Of a stretch of 64,000 nt of DNA, positions 32,430-43,737 are shown in pieces. The DNA is taken from positions 1,228,021 to 1,292,020 of the forward strand of contig RPFO01000648.1 in NCBI GenBank assembly GCA_009746045.1, given 5' to 3'. Every line of letters begins with the position of its first letter. Positions within the stretch are counted from its first letter, which is position 1. The stretch is from Mesostigma viride. Lineage: Eukaryota > Streptophyta > Mesostigmatophyceae > Mesostigmatales > Mesostigmataceae. The position numbers and the translations under genes are program-made. Below the pieces are notes generated by a model. That model was not told where the DNA came from. It did not search any database and saw only the letters and a program-made list of their open reading frames with translations.

Positions 32430-33018
32430 GCCCTTGTAGGCATCCTGCACAAGGCAGGCAGGGCAAAACCAATCCCCCTTGCGCTCCTTCGTCAAGGGGC
32501 GGTCAGCGCAGCACCCATGCAAGCCGCCCTTGCACCCGAATGTGCTGCACAGCAGGAAAGGGACACCGTCAATTTCATCTGGGGCCACGCACAATGATGC
32601 AAGGCAAGGAATATCATCAACATCATTCTCATCATCACTGCTATCCTCCCCATTGCCCCCCTGCCCCTCCCTTTGCATCAGGTGGTGGCAGCCACTCTTG
32701 TAGCTAGGTGGAGGGGTCGCTCTTTGCCTTGTTAAAATACACATAATTGTCCTAGCACACTTCCTCTCTAGTAGCTTGTCCAACTTGAACTCAGCAGGCG
32801 TCTTCTTGAGCTCGTGCTCAGTGCCGCTCCCGCTTGTCAATCAGCTCATTCAGCTGTGCAATTAGTGCAGCTGGGGACGTGTCAATGCCCAGCTCATCCG
32901 CCAATCCCAACTGGTCAACCCACACTTTCACCCTTCTGTGCACGCAGAATGCCCACAGCTGCCATGGACGCAGCATAGTGAGGTTTCCAGGAAAGCCACC
33001 CTTGCCATTAATTAATTA
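32430..33018 (-). pseudogene. Decayed ORF with PHD-type zinc finger
   Basis: Two minus-strand frames join near 32835. The upstream part (about 33010-32822) reads NLTMLRPWQLWAFCVHRRVK ... LIAQLNELIDKRERH and then stops. The downstream part (32840-32427, no ATG) begins HELKKTPAEFKLDKLLERK, has an acidic stretch, and ends with a Cys/His cluster (LCSTFGCKGG, LHGCC, GDWFCPAC) that matches the second half of a PHD finger, W-x-C-x2-C included. PHD fingers bind histone tails and occur in host chromatin proteins and some transposon proteins. Because it lies inside the TIR-bounded element and starts close to one TIR, it is probably the C-terminus of an element protein. A captured host fragment is possible. 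Confidence 0.55.
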
Positions 33019-34824
33019 AGGGGACGTGGCGCGCCGAATATTTTCTGCGCGAAAAAATTCGCGGTACCAGCCGTACCGTGAAAAGTGGGTGCACGGTGCG
33101 CGCACCCCTTGCGGAAGTGGTCATGGCGACTGCGTTTAGGCGAAACTAGCAATGTAGGGGTAGAGAAATGCAAAAAAATTGCTCGAATGTTGAAGAAGAT
33201 GATTTAATGATGTTGGGTTGTGGCGGCAAGTAGCTGGTTTACAATATCGCTGCTTTCTTTTACTGCCATCGGCATGGGGGTTAAACTGCATTTTTTGGTC
33301 GCGCGCAATAAAATAGAATTCGTGATAGCGGCCGTAAATTCGCAGTTTTGGGGGGCTTTTTGACCGTCAAGGATGCATTAATATCGGTAGCATTGAATTC
33401 CAAACCGAACTGGTGCTTTTTGCTACATTTTCGGCCATAATTTCTCGGTAAGTAATGCTTCAGGCCTGCGCAGTGCATGTCGGAACCTTCCATGGAAGAA
33501 CGGCCGTTGTTGCGCGCCTGAGCGAGGGATCTGAGAGGGCAAGGTATAGATTTGTCGCGAATGTTATGTGCTATCAGTTCTTTCTTCTATGAGCTCATCG
33601 TTTGAAGGTTTTTGCGTTTTGTTTGGGCCGTTTCCGCCAGCTAGCTCGCCGTTGCTTGCCGAATACCTGGCAGCTTTAGATTGTTTTCGTTGATGTCGTG
33701 AGTTATAGTAGGGCCGCTTCAGTGGAAGCCTATACTGTAGCTTCTCGGGAAGGTTTAAGGCATTTCATAAAACGTGTTCTGGCAAGGATGGTGTCCGTAT
33801 GGACGCTTCTTTGTTGTGTTAGAGTGACGCACCCTCTCTTCGCAGCGGCATCACAGCGCTCATGCGCCGGAGGGCCGCCAATGGTTTCTTTCCATTTTAT
33901 CGTGCAGGGGAGGAAGTGTTTTATTGACGATCATGTTGGAGATATTGCATTTGTGTGACTGCAGGTAGATAGCTGCCACCATTGGTTCATTTGAGCTTTC
34001 CCTTGATATGATGATGTGAAAAGACTGCAATGTGCTGAGCCAACCATGGTTGACATGGTTGACTGCATGCCATCTTTGTATGCCATGATCTCCTTGGTTC
34101 CTTGCCCTCCATTGTTCCAGTTTGTTGCCCATCTCAGGTGGGGCAGTGAAGGAGTTGTTGCTGTGTTGATTAGCTTGGTTGGCATAAACCTTACACTCTA
34201 ACCTGGGAGAAACATAGAAAATGCTGGTTAGGCATTTTAGTGCCATCATCATTATTGCTATTCACATGCTTATATGTCTGGCCATGCTCGAGGGACGGTG
34301 AAGACCTGCTGTGTATGAGGTGTGTGGCCACCCCTTTGTACTTCATAACATATTCAGCATGTATTTGATGCATGTTGGATGGCATGTTAAGTGTGATTGT
34401 GTTTACTTGGTTACTGAGTGGTCCTTAGCGCCTGTCAGGTGGTCGTCTAGGAAACCCATCAGTGCGTGTCACAGTGACCCCAAACCTTGAGCATGTTGTG
34501 TCGTCATCAGTGTGCAAGAGTTATTTATACGTGCTTTTGGTCATAGATTTGCTGAGTTCTAATCATGAAGTTTACAAGGTAACCTTGGGTTGACTATTGT
34601 GTATGGGCTCTCTTGGCATGTATGCCTAACGATCGTGTTGCTATGCTTGGGCTGGCAAGCTAGGTTGGCCATGCCGAGGGCAGGTGAGGGCAGATGAGGT
34701 GCCTAGCTGTTTGCTTGTGTTTTGTGATCGAGTAGGGCATGCTTTCAGGCTTTTTGGATGGAAAACATCATGCCTAACCTTGTACAAAGCAAAACCTCCT
34801 TTAGCTTATGTTCAGGTTTTAGCA
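33019..34824. other. Interior of the TIR element, no gene recognised
   Basis: Short ORFs on both strands without motifs (for example 33281-33493 and 33860-34252 minus). No transposase catalytic pattern seen. Confidence 0.4.
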
Positions 34825-35120
34825 CGTTTAACTTTATAACTTGAGCTAGACTTGTCGGAATGACCTGGGACTTGGAAGACAGTTGTCCCCCTGTTATTAG
34901 ACGGATTTTCGCTGCAGAAAAAAAGTATTTTTTTGACGTGGTTATAAAAAGTTATTCCCAATGTCCGGTAAAAAAAGGGTCGTTTTGCGGGGAAATTAAT
35001 AGTTACTGTTCGAGGTTTTGCCCTTTCCATGATGTAAATATAGCTCAGCAAGCTACAAACTCAAGGAACTAAAAACGCTGCAGACAGTTTTGCAAATAAA
35101 TGTGTGCATTGGCTGGGGCA

Positions 35121-36090
35121 TACCCAGCCCTAATTAGCGTCTTTTGCTATTTATAGCGCATTATTGGCATATATATGGGAGTAGTACCCCCAACAAGTGC
35201 ATGGACAACTCACTAGAGATGTTATTTAGTGCCCCCAATCATAATAACTTAGACACGTGTGCAGTACTCCTACACACACAGATCTCGAATGATTTATCTG
35301 GTACCAAATCCGAAAGGCTTGCATCACTCCCCGGAAAGGAGAACTTTTGCGGATGACTATCAAAGAGACAACCATGACTATAGGTGTAAGTTGGCGATCG
35401 TGCCCTAGGATCCGGAGACGTCCGTCCTATAGTCAGCGAAAGTTGGTGCGAGAGGTCCCCAGTTCGATTCCGGTCGGATTAATTTGCAGATCACGTTTTG
35501 CGCGTTTTCCGCGGACCGGCACTGAACGCAAATGGTTTTCACCTTTAAGCGGCGTGCCAAATGAGAATAATATCTTAGCATTGTGCAAATGAATTTCAAG
35601 TGATATTAGCATAGGTCAAATTTTAAGGGTTTTGGGCACCTGCCACCTCCCCTTAATTAATGAAACACGTGCTCCCGTTGGGGAGTCACGGAGTGCTCAC
35701 CGAAGTGCTTTTAATCCCTGTGTGTGCACAACAGGAGAAAGGGCAGAGACCCCCAGTCTCGATCCTTCATGCCTAAGGCATGCCACAGCTGCACTCGGGC
35801 ACGCTAGCTAAACGGATACGCTAACGATCCGGCAATCTGTGGGTGCAATAATAAGACCCATGTGAGCATGGCATAACAAGGAGCGTGGGCAAGTAATCTG
35901 ATCATAGCCAGGACGTAGCATGGCTGTACTAGGACTAGGCTAAGGCTATGGCTGGTTGTATACCGTGCGTGAGCGATGCACGTGACTAGGTATGTTGGCA
36001 CAGCTAGGCAAACCTTCTAAGCATGGCTGCCTTACAGTAGCGGCAGTGACTACCAATGGATACAAGCTAGGGCTATTGCTATTCTAGCCC
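35121..36090 (-). repeat. Dispersed host repeat, copy 2, with two insertions
   Basis: Inverted relative of 4290-4740 with rearranged block order. Compared with that copy it has an extra 35247-35566 flanked by ATAATA (35241-35246 and 35567-35572) and an extra 35727-35899. Both extras look like short retroposons or insertions defined by the empty sites in copy 1. The first contains AGTTCGATTCC (about 35459-35469), a good RNA polymerase III B-box match. Confidence 0.6.
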
Positions 36091-36093
36091 GCT

Positions 36094-37448
36094 ATAGGGG
36101 CGTCCACATCTTGTGGTTGATCATCAGGTCCCCGCCCCTCCAGTACACCTTGGGCTTCTGGGGGTCCTGCTTATGGCGGAGGTATTCCGGCCACAGGTCG
36201 CGTCGCTGCTGTTGCTGAGCGGGGGTCAGGTCGTCGTCCAGCGTCCAGGTGAGGTCGTGCAACCTCTTGCGACGAGAGACTCAGGAACCGGCACTGCTTC
36301 TTGTCCTCAGGGGAGCCGGGGAAGGTGAGCAGGACTGGTGCATGGGGGAGCCGCCTTGTCCCGTGAGTGCATGGGGAAGGCGGTGGCACCCACGCAGTTC
36401 TACTACATGCACCTACCAGGCCCATGCATGAGGGTAAGAAGCTGCATGGTTCTTGAGCTCGTCAGCTTAAGGGAGGTTGACGTCTCACCTGGCTTCTCAG
36501 TGGGGGAAGCGACGTAGCACCATGCACTCGGCACTCGCGGCAAGCGCGGTCGGTGACCTCCCGTTTCTGGGCCTGGCGGTGGTCCTCCAGCTCCTGGAGC
36601 TTCGTGGCGATGGCGTCGGTGGTTGAGGCGGTCGCTGACCGCAGCAGGTCCGCATAGGAGAGCGGCGGGAGGTCACCAGTATCCTGCCGGGGTGGCTACT
36701 AGGATGCAATGGTGGCCGTCTGCTCCGCTATCTTTGGGACGTGTGTGGCCAGGGCCTCGGTGTGGGCGGTGTTGATGGCTTTGAACAAGCAAGCTTCTCC
36801 ATGAGCACACCGCACTTGCCCTCTACCTGGTTAAGGCGAGAGACAAGTGCAGCGTGCGTGTCCGAAGCCCGCGCCGCGGTGTGTAGCGCCGTGAACTGGG
36901 GTTGTACATAGCTTGTGGACGACCTTGGTTTCCACATTGGAGACTCGGGCCTCCATGCACCGTGTTGAGCGTGGTGTTCAGCGATGTCATCTTCTCAGCC
37001 AGCGGCCAGGTCACGTGCTCCTCCAGCACTGCGCGGATGTCATCCTTGCAGAGGGAGGGAGCCGAGGGGGCTGCCGGCTGTGCGGGGGCGGGGGCGCTGA
37101 GCGCTCTGCTGATGTCGCCGAGGCTGCGCTGGTAGTGGCTGGTCAAGATAAACAGGCGTTGGCGTGGTTCTTCATAAGTGTAGAGCCACGACGTGTCGCG
37201 GTAGTCGATAGCCGCCCCCCCCCTCTGGGGCACGAAGAGCTTCCGTTCCTGTGCGAGGAACTGGACAGGACCTCGGCGACTTCCTGCGGCGACAGCCCCT
37301 GCCACTCGAGGAGGGAGAACATTCTGTCGCCGGGCAAGAATTGGCTCCATTTGTGGCGGTCGTGGCATGGTTTCTTGAGCTCAGGCGAGGCGCTTGGCGA
37401 TGGGTTTGCTGGCGATGGGTTGGCGAGCCCAGGCTGCTGGGCAAGGAC
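36094..37448 (-). pseudogene. L1-type LINE ORF1 remnant, C-terminal part
   Basis: Minus-strand coding-like sequence in several frames. It begins at the hAT insertion with AQQPGLANPSPANPSPSASP, continues as a globular stretch (MFSLLEWQGLSPQEVAEV; DYRDTSWLYTYEEPRQRLF), a helical/coiled-coil part (ISRALSAPAPA ... AEKMTSLNTTLNTV; HAALVSRLNQVEGKCGVLM; TKLQELEDHRQAQKREV), and a C-terminal domain ending WPEYLRHKQDPQKPKVYWRG. The pattern coiled coil, RRM-like part, then LTPAQQ...YWRGGDLMI matches ORF1 proteins of L1-clade LINEs, which bind element RNA. At least five frame breaks. ORF2 does not follow. A host gene with introns is the less likely alternative. Confidence 0.5.
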
Positions 37449-37456
37449 GATGGCGA

Positions 37457-40400
37457 CAGTGTACAGCCATACGCAATACGCAATCATACGGGGCCCATGG
37501 GTATGGTGTATAATACGCCATACGGGGTATAATACGCAAATCATACGGGGACTCTTGAAAATGCTGTTTTTTGCATGGTTCAGGGGGTTCTTCAACATTC
37601 TGACCAATCAGGCATGTTTTCTTTGTGTTCTTGCAATGCACCACATGCCTATATGTGACACATCATCTCATGACATTGGCATTACCGTTGCTGCTTACAA
37701 GTACAAGCATTGTCCTGTTTGATTATTAAGTCTCTTAAAAGCACACCATAACAAAGTTGTATGCACAATCAGTGCACACCTGAAAAGGACAATAACACAA
37801 GTAGATATGCATGCGCAATGACACTTGCAGAGGTATAGAGATTGCTGCCACCATTACTGTATGTTGAACTTAAAACCACGTCATCTCTGGCAGCATGGAA
37901 TTGCTATATACTAGGACTGAAATACAGCACACGGTCAGTCGGCCAACTTGCCAAAAGTAATAAGACATTGTGCCAGAAACAGACATCTTGCCTACTCGTG
38001 GTAGGCCACCATGCAATATTGATCTACATGAAGCAAGAATCCATACGGGCTGCCAACAATGTGGCTAGCGTGCAGGATACCATGCATGCCAGCAACCCGA
38101 CCCAGCTTCCCTAAACCATTAACACATATGGTACGGTGGCTGGCTAGCAGCAGCCTGCATGGCTAAATAAGGCATTTATGTGCATCGCGAGTCACACCAA
38201 ATACCCTGCAGCCTGCGACGTAATGCCTCCGGCGGCCTCTTGCACTCGCTCACTCTTGCCTCCTTCGCATACGTAGCGCCCATGATATGGCGGGTGCTAG
38301 CCTTGCTCGGGTGGTAGAACCCGAGAATTTTGCATCCAAAAGTGTGCACGTCACTGAGCTAGTAGTTACCTGTCGGCTGCCCTTTCTTGTTGAGAGTCTG
38401 TTCTTTCACGATGTGTGTCCAGACAGTCTCGAATACCGCCTGCATCTCGTCGGCCCCATTATCATCGTGTTCCATAGACCCACACCATCACCGTCGCTAG
38501 CCATGGTGCCTGGATGTCAATTGTGCTACGATTAAATGTTAGGTGCCAGATGCGCGCCCTTGTTGGCAGACAACATTAACTTTGTCACCTAATTTCCTCG
38601 TCCTCGTCTCGCTCTTAAACCGTTCTCGCGCCGTTTTCGTGGTACCAGTTGAAGTCCTACCACTCTAACGGACTGAGTTTGTGCGCTAACCAGGCGCCGC
38701 GCCAATAATAATTTAACGGTCAAACCTGGGGGGATCGAAAGATCTAGACGTCAGCTTTCCGTAGAGCACTTCAGATCGTACTTTGGACACCTGGCCAGGG
38801 AGATATGCTTGAGCAAAGTTAGGGGGGTACCATGGTCCAACGGGACCGACGTGCAGGAAAAATATTGACGCGCGCGGCTATGGCGGTGCAAAGAACTGAC
38901 TGGTACGAGAGAATGGCTTGACGTATTGGACTCAAATTTTGTAGGCATGATCCTTATGTCCTAAAAATTTAATATCCCTAGCCATGGAAGGTTTGGAGAT
39001 GCGTAGATGGGTCGCGGGGTGCTGGTCGGCGCAGCAAATGATGTTAGCGGCCAGTCAGTGATGGTTCGAGTGCTGCATGTTGCTAGGCCGAATTTTCCCA
39101 GACATCTGCGCATCGATCAATTAAGTACGTTGTTCCCAACAAGATTTATTAGCATTGGCAGCCAGTAAAGGCTCGAGGCTACGTCCATTACTCTGGCGTG
39201 CTGGCTCGCGCAAGAAAGGTAATCTGCTGTACCGACCTGGTACGTTCTAGCCTCCAAGCGTGTTCTATTAGCCGTATATAGTTGTATTATCGTTTAAAGC
39301 TAATATCAGAGTTATTACCGAGGGGTTGTGATTGTCTTTTTGTTGTTTTGCTGCCTCTACGCATCGGCTTGTCATGGTTGGGGAATACCATCAGGTCAAG
39401 CAGATTTTGGACCATGTTTGGTCACCGTTAGCTGATGCTGCAAGGAAATAGCGAGGTAACGATTGTTATCGGTCACTAATATGGTAACGTTGATTACCCA
39501 ATGCTTTTCCTTGGTCAAGCACCCCGAGACAAGTTCTTTTTCTGACCAGTGTTAGGCGTGGCTTCTTGTTTTGCTGGCCAACGCCCACCTTCTTGTTTTG
39601 CATCCATTGCATGTGAAAATTGTGGAGATACCCATAACCTGTTTGCATGGGAGCATTATACCAACTTATTCCTATTGTTTTATTCATTGTTTCCAAGAAC
39701 ATAGAGGTGTTTTGTCGTTCATTGGGTGTGTTAGTGATGTAGCTCCTTGCCACCCTTTGTACGTGCGCTTTAGGCCTTGATATGAGCCTTACACCTATTG
39801 TATAGCATGAGCTTGTGTCTTATATGCTGGACATGGTGTTGGCATTGCTTTTGTGGCCATCTAGTTGTTTTGTGCCACTTTGGGATAGGAAACCTATACG
39901 GCAGTTCTAGCAACCGTCCCAAAATAGCTTGCACCGTTATAACGGTCTGAGCTATTTTGGGCTGTTTGCTAGCTAGCATGTGAAGTTCTGTGACATTTCA
40001 TGCTGTGAATGCATTGATGGCATGCCTGTGATCCTAATAAACTGCCTTTAAAAGGCCAGGGCCACCTGATTTGTGTAGATGGTCTATAATGCATTATATA
40101 TGTCTCCAACCCCATGTGCACCGTACCCCCCTGGGGGGGGTGCTATTTATAGCACGCATGGGGCATGGATATGTGACCAACCACATTACCCAAACTTTAT
40201 TCAACATAAAAGCATGCTTGGTTCCAAGGGTGGGCCAGAAAATGTTTTTAGGCTAGATACTCTCAGGCGCACAAAGATACCCAAACTCAGTCCGTTATGG
40301 TGGTTCCAGTCCAGACGGTTGAAGAGCTAGACCCTAGTCCGACACGCAGCAATCTGCAGCAATGCACGTACAGTCGTACATGCACGGCCAGCTTGGCACC

Positions 40401-40639
40401 TGCATCTAGTTCCGGCTCCACGTGCCGTCCAAAATGATGCCAGAAGCTACTTCGAACGAGGTTCATACGCAAAAAATACGCAAAAAATACGCCAAAAATA
40501 CGCAAAAAATACGCAATACGCAAAAAATACGCAAAAAATACGCAGTGCGTATTTTTTTTCCCATTTTCATACGGAAATCTTGCGTATGGCATATAATAGG
40601 CGCCATACGGCGTATTATACGCCGTATGGCTGTTCACTG
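37457..40639. mobile_element. Non-autonomous hAT-like element with 8-bp target duplication
   Basis: Ends read CAGTGTACAGCCATACG (left) and, inverted, CAGTGAACAGCCATACG (right): 17-bp terminal inverted repeats with one mismatch. Directly outside both ends is GATGGCGA (37449-37456, 40640-40647), a perfect 8-bp duplication as hAT transposases make. Both subterminal regions are packed with ATACGC/CATACGG motifs in both orientations. In 3.18 kb I see no transposase, so it would depend on a relative. Removing it rejoins the LINE ORF1 frame (NPLAI|VLAQQPG). Confidence 0.88.
40460..40632. repeat. Subterminal ATACGCAAAA repeats and hairpins of the hAT-like element
   Basis: Tandem ~11-bp motif ATACGCAAAAA about seven times (about 40466-40545), ending in a short hairpin AAATACGCA/TGCGTATTT, then a 12-bp inverted repeat with 3-bp loop (CCATACGGCGTA / TACGCCGTATGG, about 40602-40628). 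Such subterminal repeats are typical transposase-binding sites of hAT elements. Confidence 0.75.
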
Positions 40640-40647
40640 GATGGCGA

Positions 40648-40711
40648 GTGGGTTGGGCTGGGAGCCGGAAATCTCCTTTTCCAAACCCCGTTTTGCTTTT
40701 GGGGTCGTCAT
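40648..40711 (-). pseudogene. L1-type LINE ORF1, N-terminal part
   Basis: Starts at ATG 40711-40709 and reads MTTPKAKRGLEKEISGSQ, then runs into the hAT-like insertion; after removing that it continues in frame at 37448. The short basic N-terminus fits a LINE ORF1. The sequence to the right (40712 to about 41000) would be the LINE 5' UTR. Confidence 0.5.
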
Positions 40712-41865
40712 AGATAGCTGCTGGTCACGTGAGTAACTTTGGCAAATATACTGCGTTTCAGCCGTAACCGATTATACTGGCGTGTGCGTCTGAAAAAAGC
40801 GCATCGAATGCAAGTGGTCTGACCGAATTTGGGGCTCAGACGCAAAAGATCTGAGCTCCGCGGTCAGCCATGCCGCCGTCAGCCGTTTCTTCGTTACCAT
40901 CGACGTGGGTGATGGCAACCGGGGCCCCTGCCATTGGGCGTGCCGCTTCACCTGCATGCTATGTGTAAACTCATTTGCATTGGATGAGCTGTTATGGCAG
41001 CACCCCATGCATCACCTCCTTGCTAGCTAGTGTAGTCATCCCATGCACACCTTCTTTATGTAGTGCATGGTGCAGGTGAACTTTCTGCATCCAGAGCAGG
41101 TGTAGTTTACACCCTACCCTCGATCAGCAGGAAGTACTAGCCCAGAATGTATTAATTAATTAATTACTCGTGCTCCCGTTGGGGAGTCACAGTCTCACAG
41201 AGCATTAATAACCCCGAAGGATGGATGGATGGGATGTGTGCTACATGTACTCCCAACGGAGTTATGTTATATATACAGTATAATTTTCAATGGGTGGATG
41301 GATGGGTACACGCAATCCTACCGGTCTAATTAATCAGTCATTAATTTATAGACACGTGTCGGCGTCACGTGAGCATAAGTCCTCAGTGGGCGCGGGAGGG
41401 GAACATGGGATGGAATGCGGATGGTGTACCGGTCTAAGCTATCTAGAAAAACAGTCCTACTCTATATCGATGGTGCCCGGCCGCGACCCTAGGGGTCTTG
41501 TCTAGCATGGTTAATTCCCACGTTTGCAAACGCGTGGCTTCCCGGCACTGCAGGGGGGTTGTTGTCCTCTATGACCTGAGCCCACTTGGCCTTGTGACCT
41601 TGTCCATAATCTTTTGCCAATTCACGGAGAGGCCTAGGCCCCCCATTAGTGAATTAATGAATAAACACATGACCGGCTGTGTCCCGTGAGCCTACTAAGT
41701 CCTCGAAGTGGGAGGTGACAATGGGATGGAATGGATGATGTAAGTATCTAGGTCTCAGCAATCCCACTCTAGGGAATATAGCAGTAGTGTAGATCAGTCA
41801 GGCTAAGCTTAGCACGTGGCACAAGCCTACTACGCGCATGTACGCCCATAATGATGCCCCCCCCC
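40712..41865. other. LINE 5' flank and short dispersed repeats, no gene
   Basis: Includes an inverted pair of GTGCTCCCGTTGGGGAGT (about 41169) and ACTCCCAACGGAG (about 41250), shared with the host repeat family, and a related direct pair at about 41365-41440 and 41690-41770 (GTGAGC..AAGTCCTC..TGGG..GG, then GGGATGGAATG). ORFs are short and unremarkable. Confidence 0.4.
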
Positions 41866-42241
41866 CATGGATGATGCCTTAAGAATTTAGCCAAGCTCTG
41901 CCTATAATGGGACTCCCCATGGATGATTAAAAATTAAATTAAAAATTATAACATGACTCCGTTGGGAGATCATGTAGCACATATTAATTCCTTGCTGGAT
42001 GGGTGGAGGTGGGCGAAGCCGCGTGATCGAACTAACCTAACTCTAAGCTACCTATAGGATAGAAAATCCTAACTACACTATACTCAGCAAAACGCCCCTT
42101 CCGCTTGAGGGGAGGGGGCTTGCCCACAGGGGCTGGCGTGTGAGCCTTGACAGTCTTCTGCCACCTAGCTTCTTGTTCTGCATAGCAGTCCAAAGTAGAG
42201 AGAGGGAGTGAATGCGGTGTTCAAACTGAGCTGGGACCACT
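41866..42241 (-). repeat. Inverted host repeat unit, split by copia-like element
   Basis: Reverse complement of the unit at 31500-31890; continues at 56352-56440 beyond the copia-like element. Its last five bases (42237-42241, CCACT) are one copy of that element's target duplication. Confidence 0.8.
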
Positions 42242-42725
42242 AGTTAGGAAATGAGAAATGAACGACGTGGTATATTGCTTGAGAACACTGTGTGCTGAGA
42301 GCAATGAATTGCTTGGTTCATTAGAAAATAGGTTTACCCTTTATCAACGTTCCTCTCACCGGCTGCGCCGCCAGTGACCGTTGGGTGCAGACCGTTGGCC
42401 CGAGGCCACACGATGACAGGTAGCAGTCTGGTCACTGCATCGTGCGATCACAGATCAATGCACGCTGCAGTACGGTCCCTATCTAGGATACTCTAGTACC
42501 GTCCAATGACAGGACACTACGTATACTGGGTACTGACATCTGTCACGTACCTCAGTACCCAAAGTACCTATCTAGGGAAACGTGTGCGACTCGACTAGCA
42601 TTCCTATCTGCATAGCCCACGTGGTATTTATATTCACATACCAACGTAGGTTTACAAGGCTTATTCATACGTTGTATTCACAATGCCTTTGAGACTTAGT
42701 CTACAGCAAAGCCTGGAGACTAACT
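42242..42725 (-). repeat. Outer copia-like 3' LTR
   Basis: 484 bp, identical by inspection to 55863-56346; terminal AGTTAG/CTAACT inverted repeat. Confidence 0.93.
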
Positions 42726-43120
42726 CCAGTATTGTTTTATTATTTATTTCTTGATGCAGGTCTGCACCCCCAACATTATTGTTATTGTTTTTTAGTTGAT
42801 TAGGGGTACAAAAGAGACATGGCTGGTTGAGCCAGGTTGGTTACAGCTGGCTGTTCTGGCCAGGTGTTATATTGCACATTAAATAAGGTGTACACAGCTG
42901 GCTGGTTTGGCCAGTTACTGAAGCACACATTAAGTAAGTGGATACAAAGCTTGTGTCCTCAAGCTGCAAATGGATACAAATCTGACCTAGCCAGCACTCA
43001 CACCCCACAACGAATGTGTTGAATTTTATGGCGCCCAGCAGCTATCGCTGTGGTAAGGGGGTGTGGTGGTTGTGTACTGTGCTATGGCCAGTCATTTATT
43101 CAAACACTGACTCTGATATC
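42726..43120 (-). other. Outer copia-like element: last codons and 3' non-coding part
   Basis: Minus strand: after the ATATC duplication (43116-43120) the outer pol ends with Arg-Val-Ser-Val and TGA at 43102-43100; the rest to 42726 is non-coding with an A-rich end before the LTR and no strong polypurine tract. Confidence 0.75.
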
Positions 43121-43737
43121 AGTTGTGAGGGTGAGAATGCCACGAATTCCGCCATGGTTCTTGCAGGAAGTTGCCTTTATTAATAACAAGGAAACACAGA
43201 CGTAAGTCACGTCACTTCCAAGACTGCACGCAGCACAGACGACAGGGTCGCAGTGCCAAGAGAACGTGCACGCAAGAACTAGCGTCCCGGTGTGACCAAG
43301 TCACTCATATAGCTTGCTAGGGACGCGTCCAAGTATTCAGCTGCACTGTCACAGCTGAACTGTCAATCAATTGATTACACAGACTCTGGCACGCCTTTGG
43401 CGCGCAGATCTATCAATTGTCCATACGGCTAGTCCTGTGGACCTATCCGTACACTAGTCAGCATCAATTGTCTCATAGGTCCTGGCGCGCTACAGTGCGC
43501 CTACCTATCAATTGACCATCAAGTCCTGTACAAGTCCTGTCAACGTCCTGCGGACTATCAAAGTGACACTTGTACATCCTGTGTCCGTACGCGCCCACAG
43601 TGGCGCGCCGGGTACTGTCGGCACAGCCTAGGAAACGTCATAACTTTTACGTTCCTTAACCAAATGAGGCGTTCAAGGTGCCGTTGGAAAGAGCGTAACA
43701 ATCTCTATCCATCTAACGTAAATCCTTTACGTTAACT
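43121..43737 (-). repeat. Inner copia-like 3' LTR
   Basis: 617 bp. The right part resembles 63010-63105, the LTR of the third family member. A purine-rich tract (minus strand AAAGAAAAGAAGGGATTGG, 43738-43756) directly precedes it and is the likely polypurine tract. Confidence 0.93.

Larger units (their letters stand above)
32086..35120. mobile_element. DNA-transposon-like element with ~300-bp imperfect TIRs
   Basis: The left end (32086 to about 32390) and right end (about 34825-35120) are inverted copies at roughly three-quarters identity. Both read inward TGCCCCAGCCAATGCAC, then GTAGTTCC.TGAGT.TGTAGC, then CCGGACATTGGGAATAA. Between them lie 2.4 kb with a decayed minus-strand ORF that has a PHD finger. 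No clear target duplication is visible because the flanks are themselves repeats, so the outermost base is uncertain. Superfamily not assigned; long TIRs recall Mutator-like elements, but I see no transposase core. Confidence 0.65.

Noticed and set aside
35421-35491. Possible tRNA gene (71 bases with partial acceptor pairing and a B-box)
   Set aside because: Acceptor pairs over about six positions, but T-stem and anticodon stem do not form and no A-box is at the right distance. Kept only as part of a candidate SINE-like insertion.
36913-37722. 269-codon plus-strand ORF
   Set aside because: Crosses the left end of the hAT-like element and lies antisense to the LINE ORF1 remnant.
40466-40545. 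Short regularly spaced direct repeats as a CRISPR-like array
   Set aside because: Repeat unit only ~11 bp with no unique spacers, in a eukaryotic transposon end.
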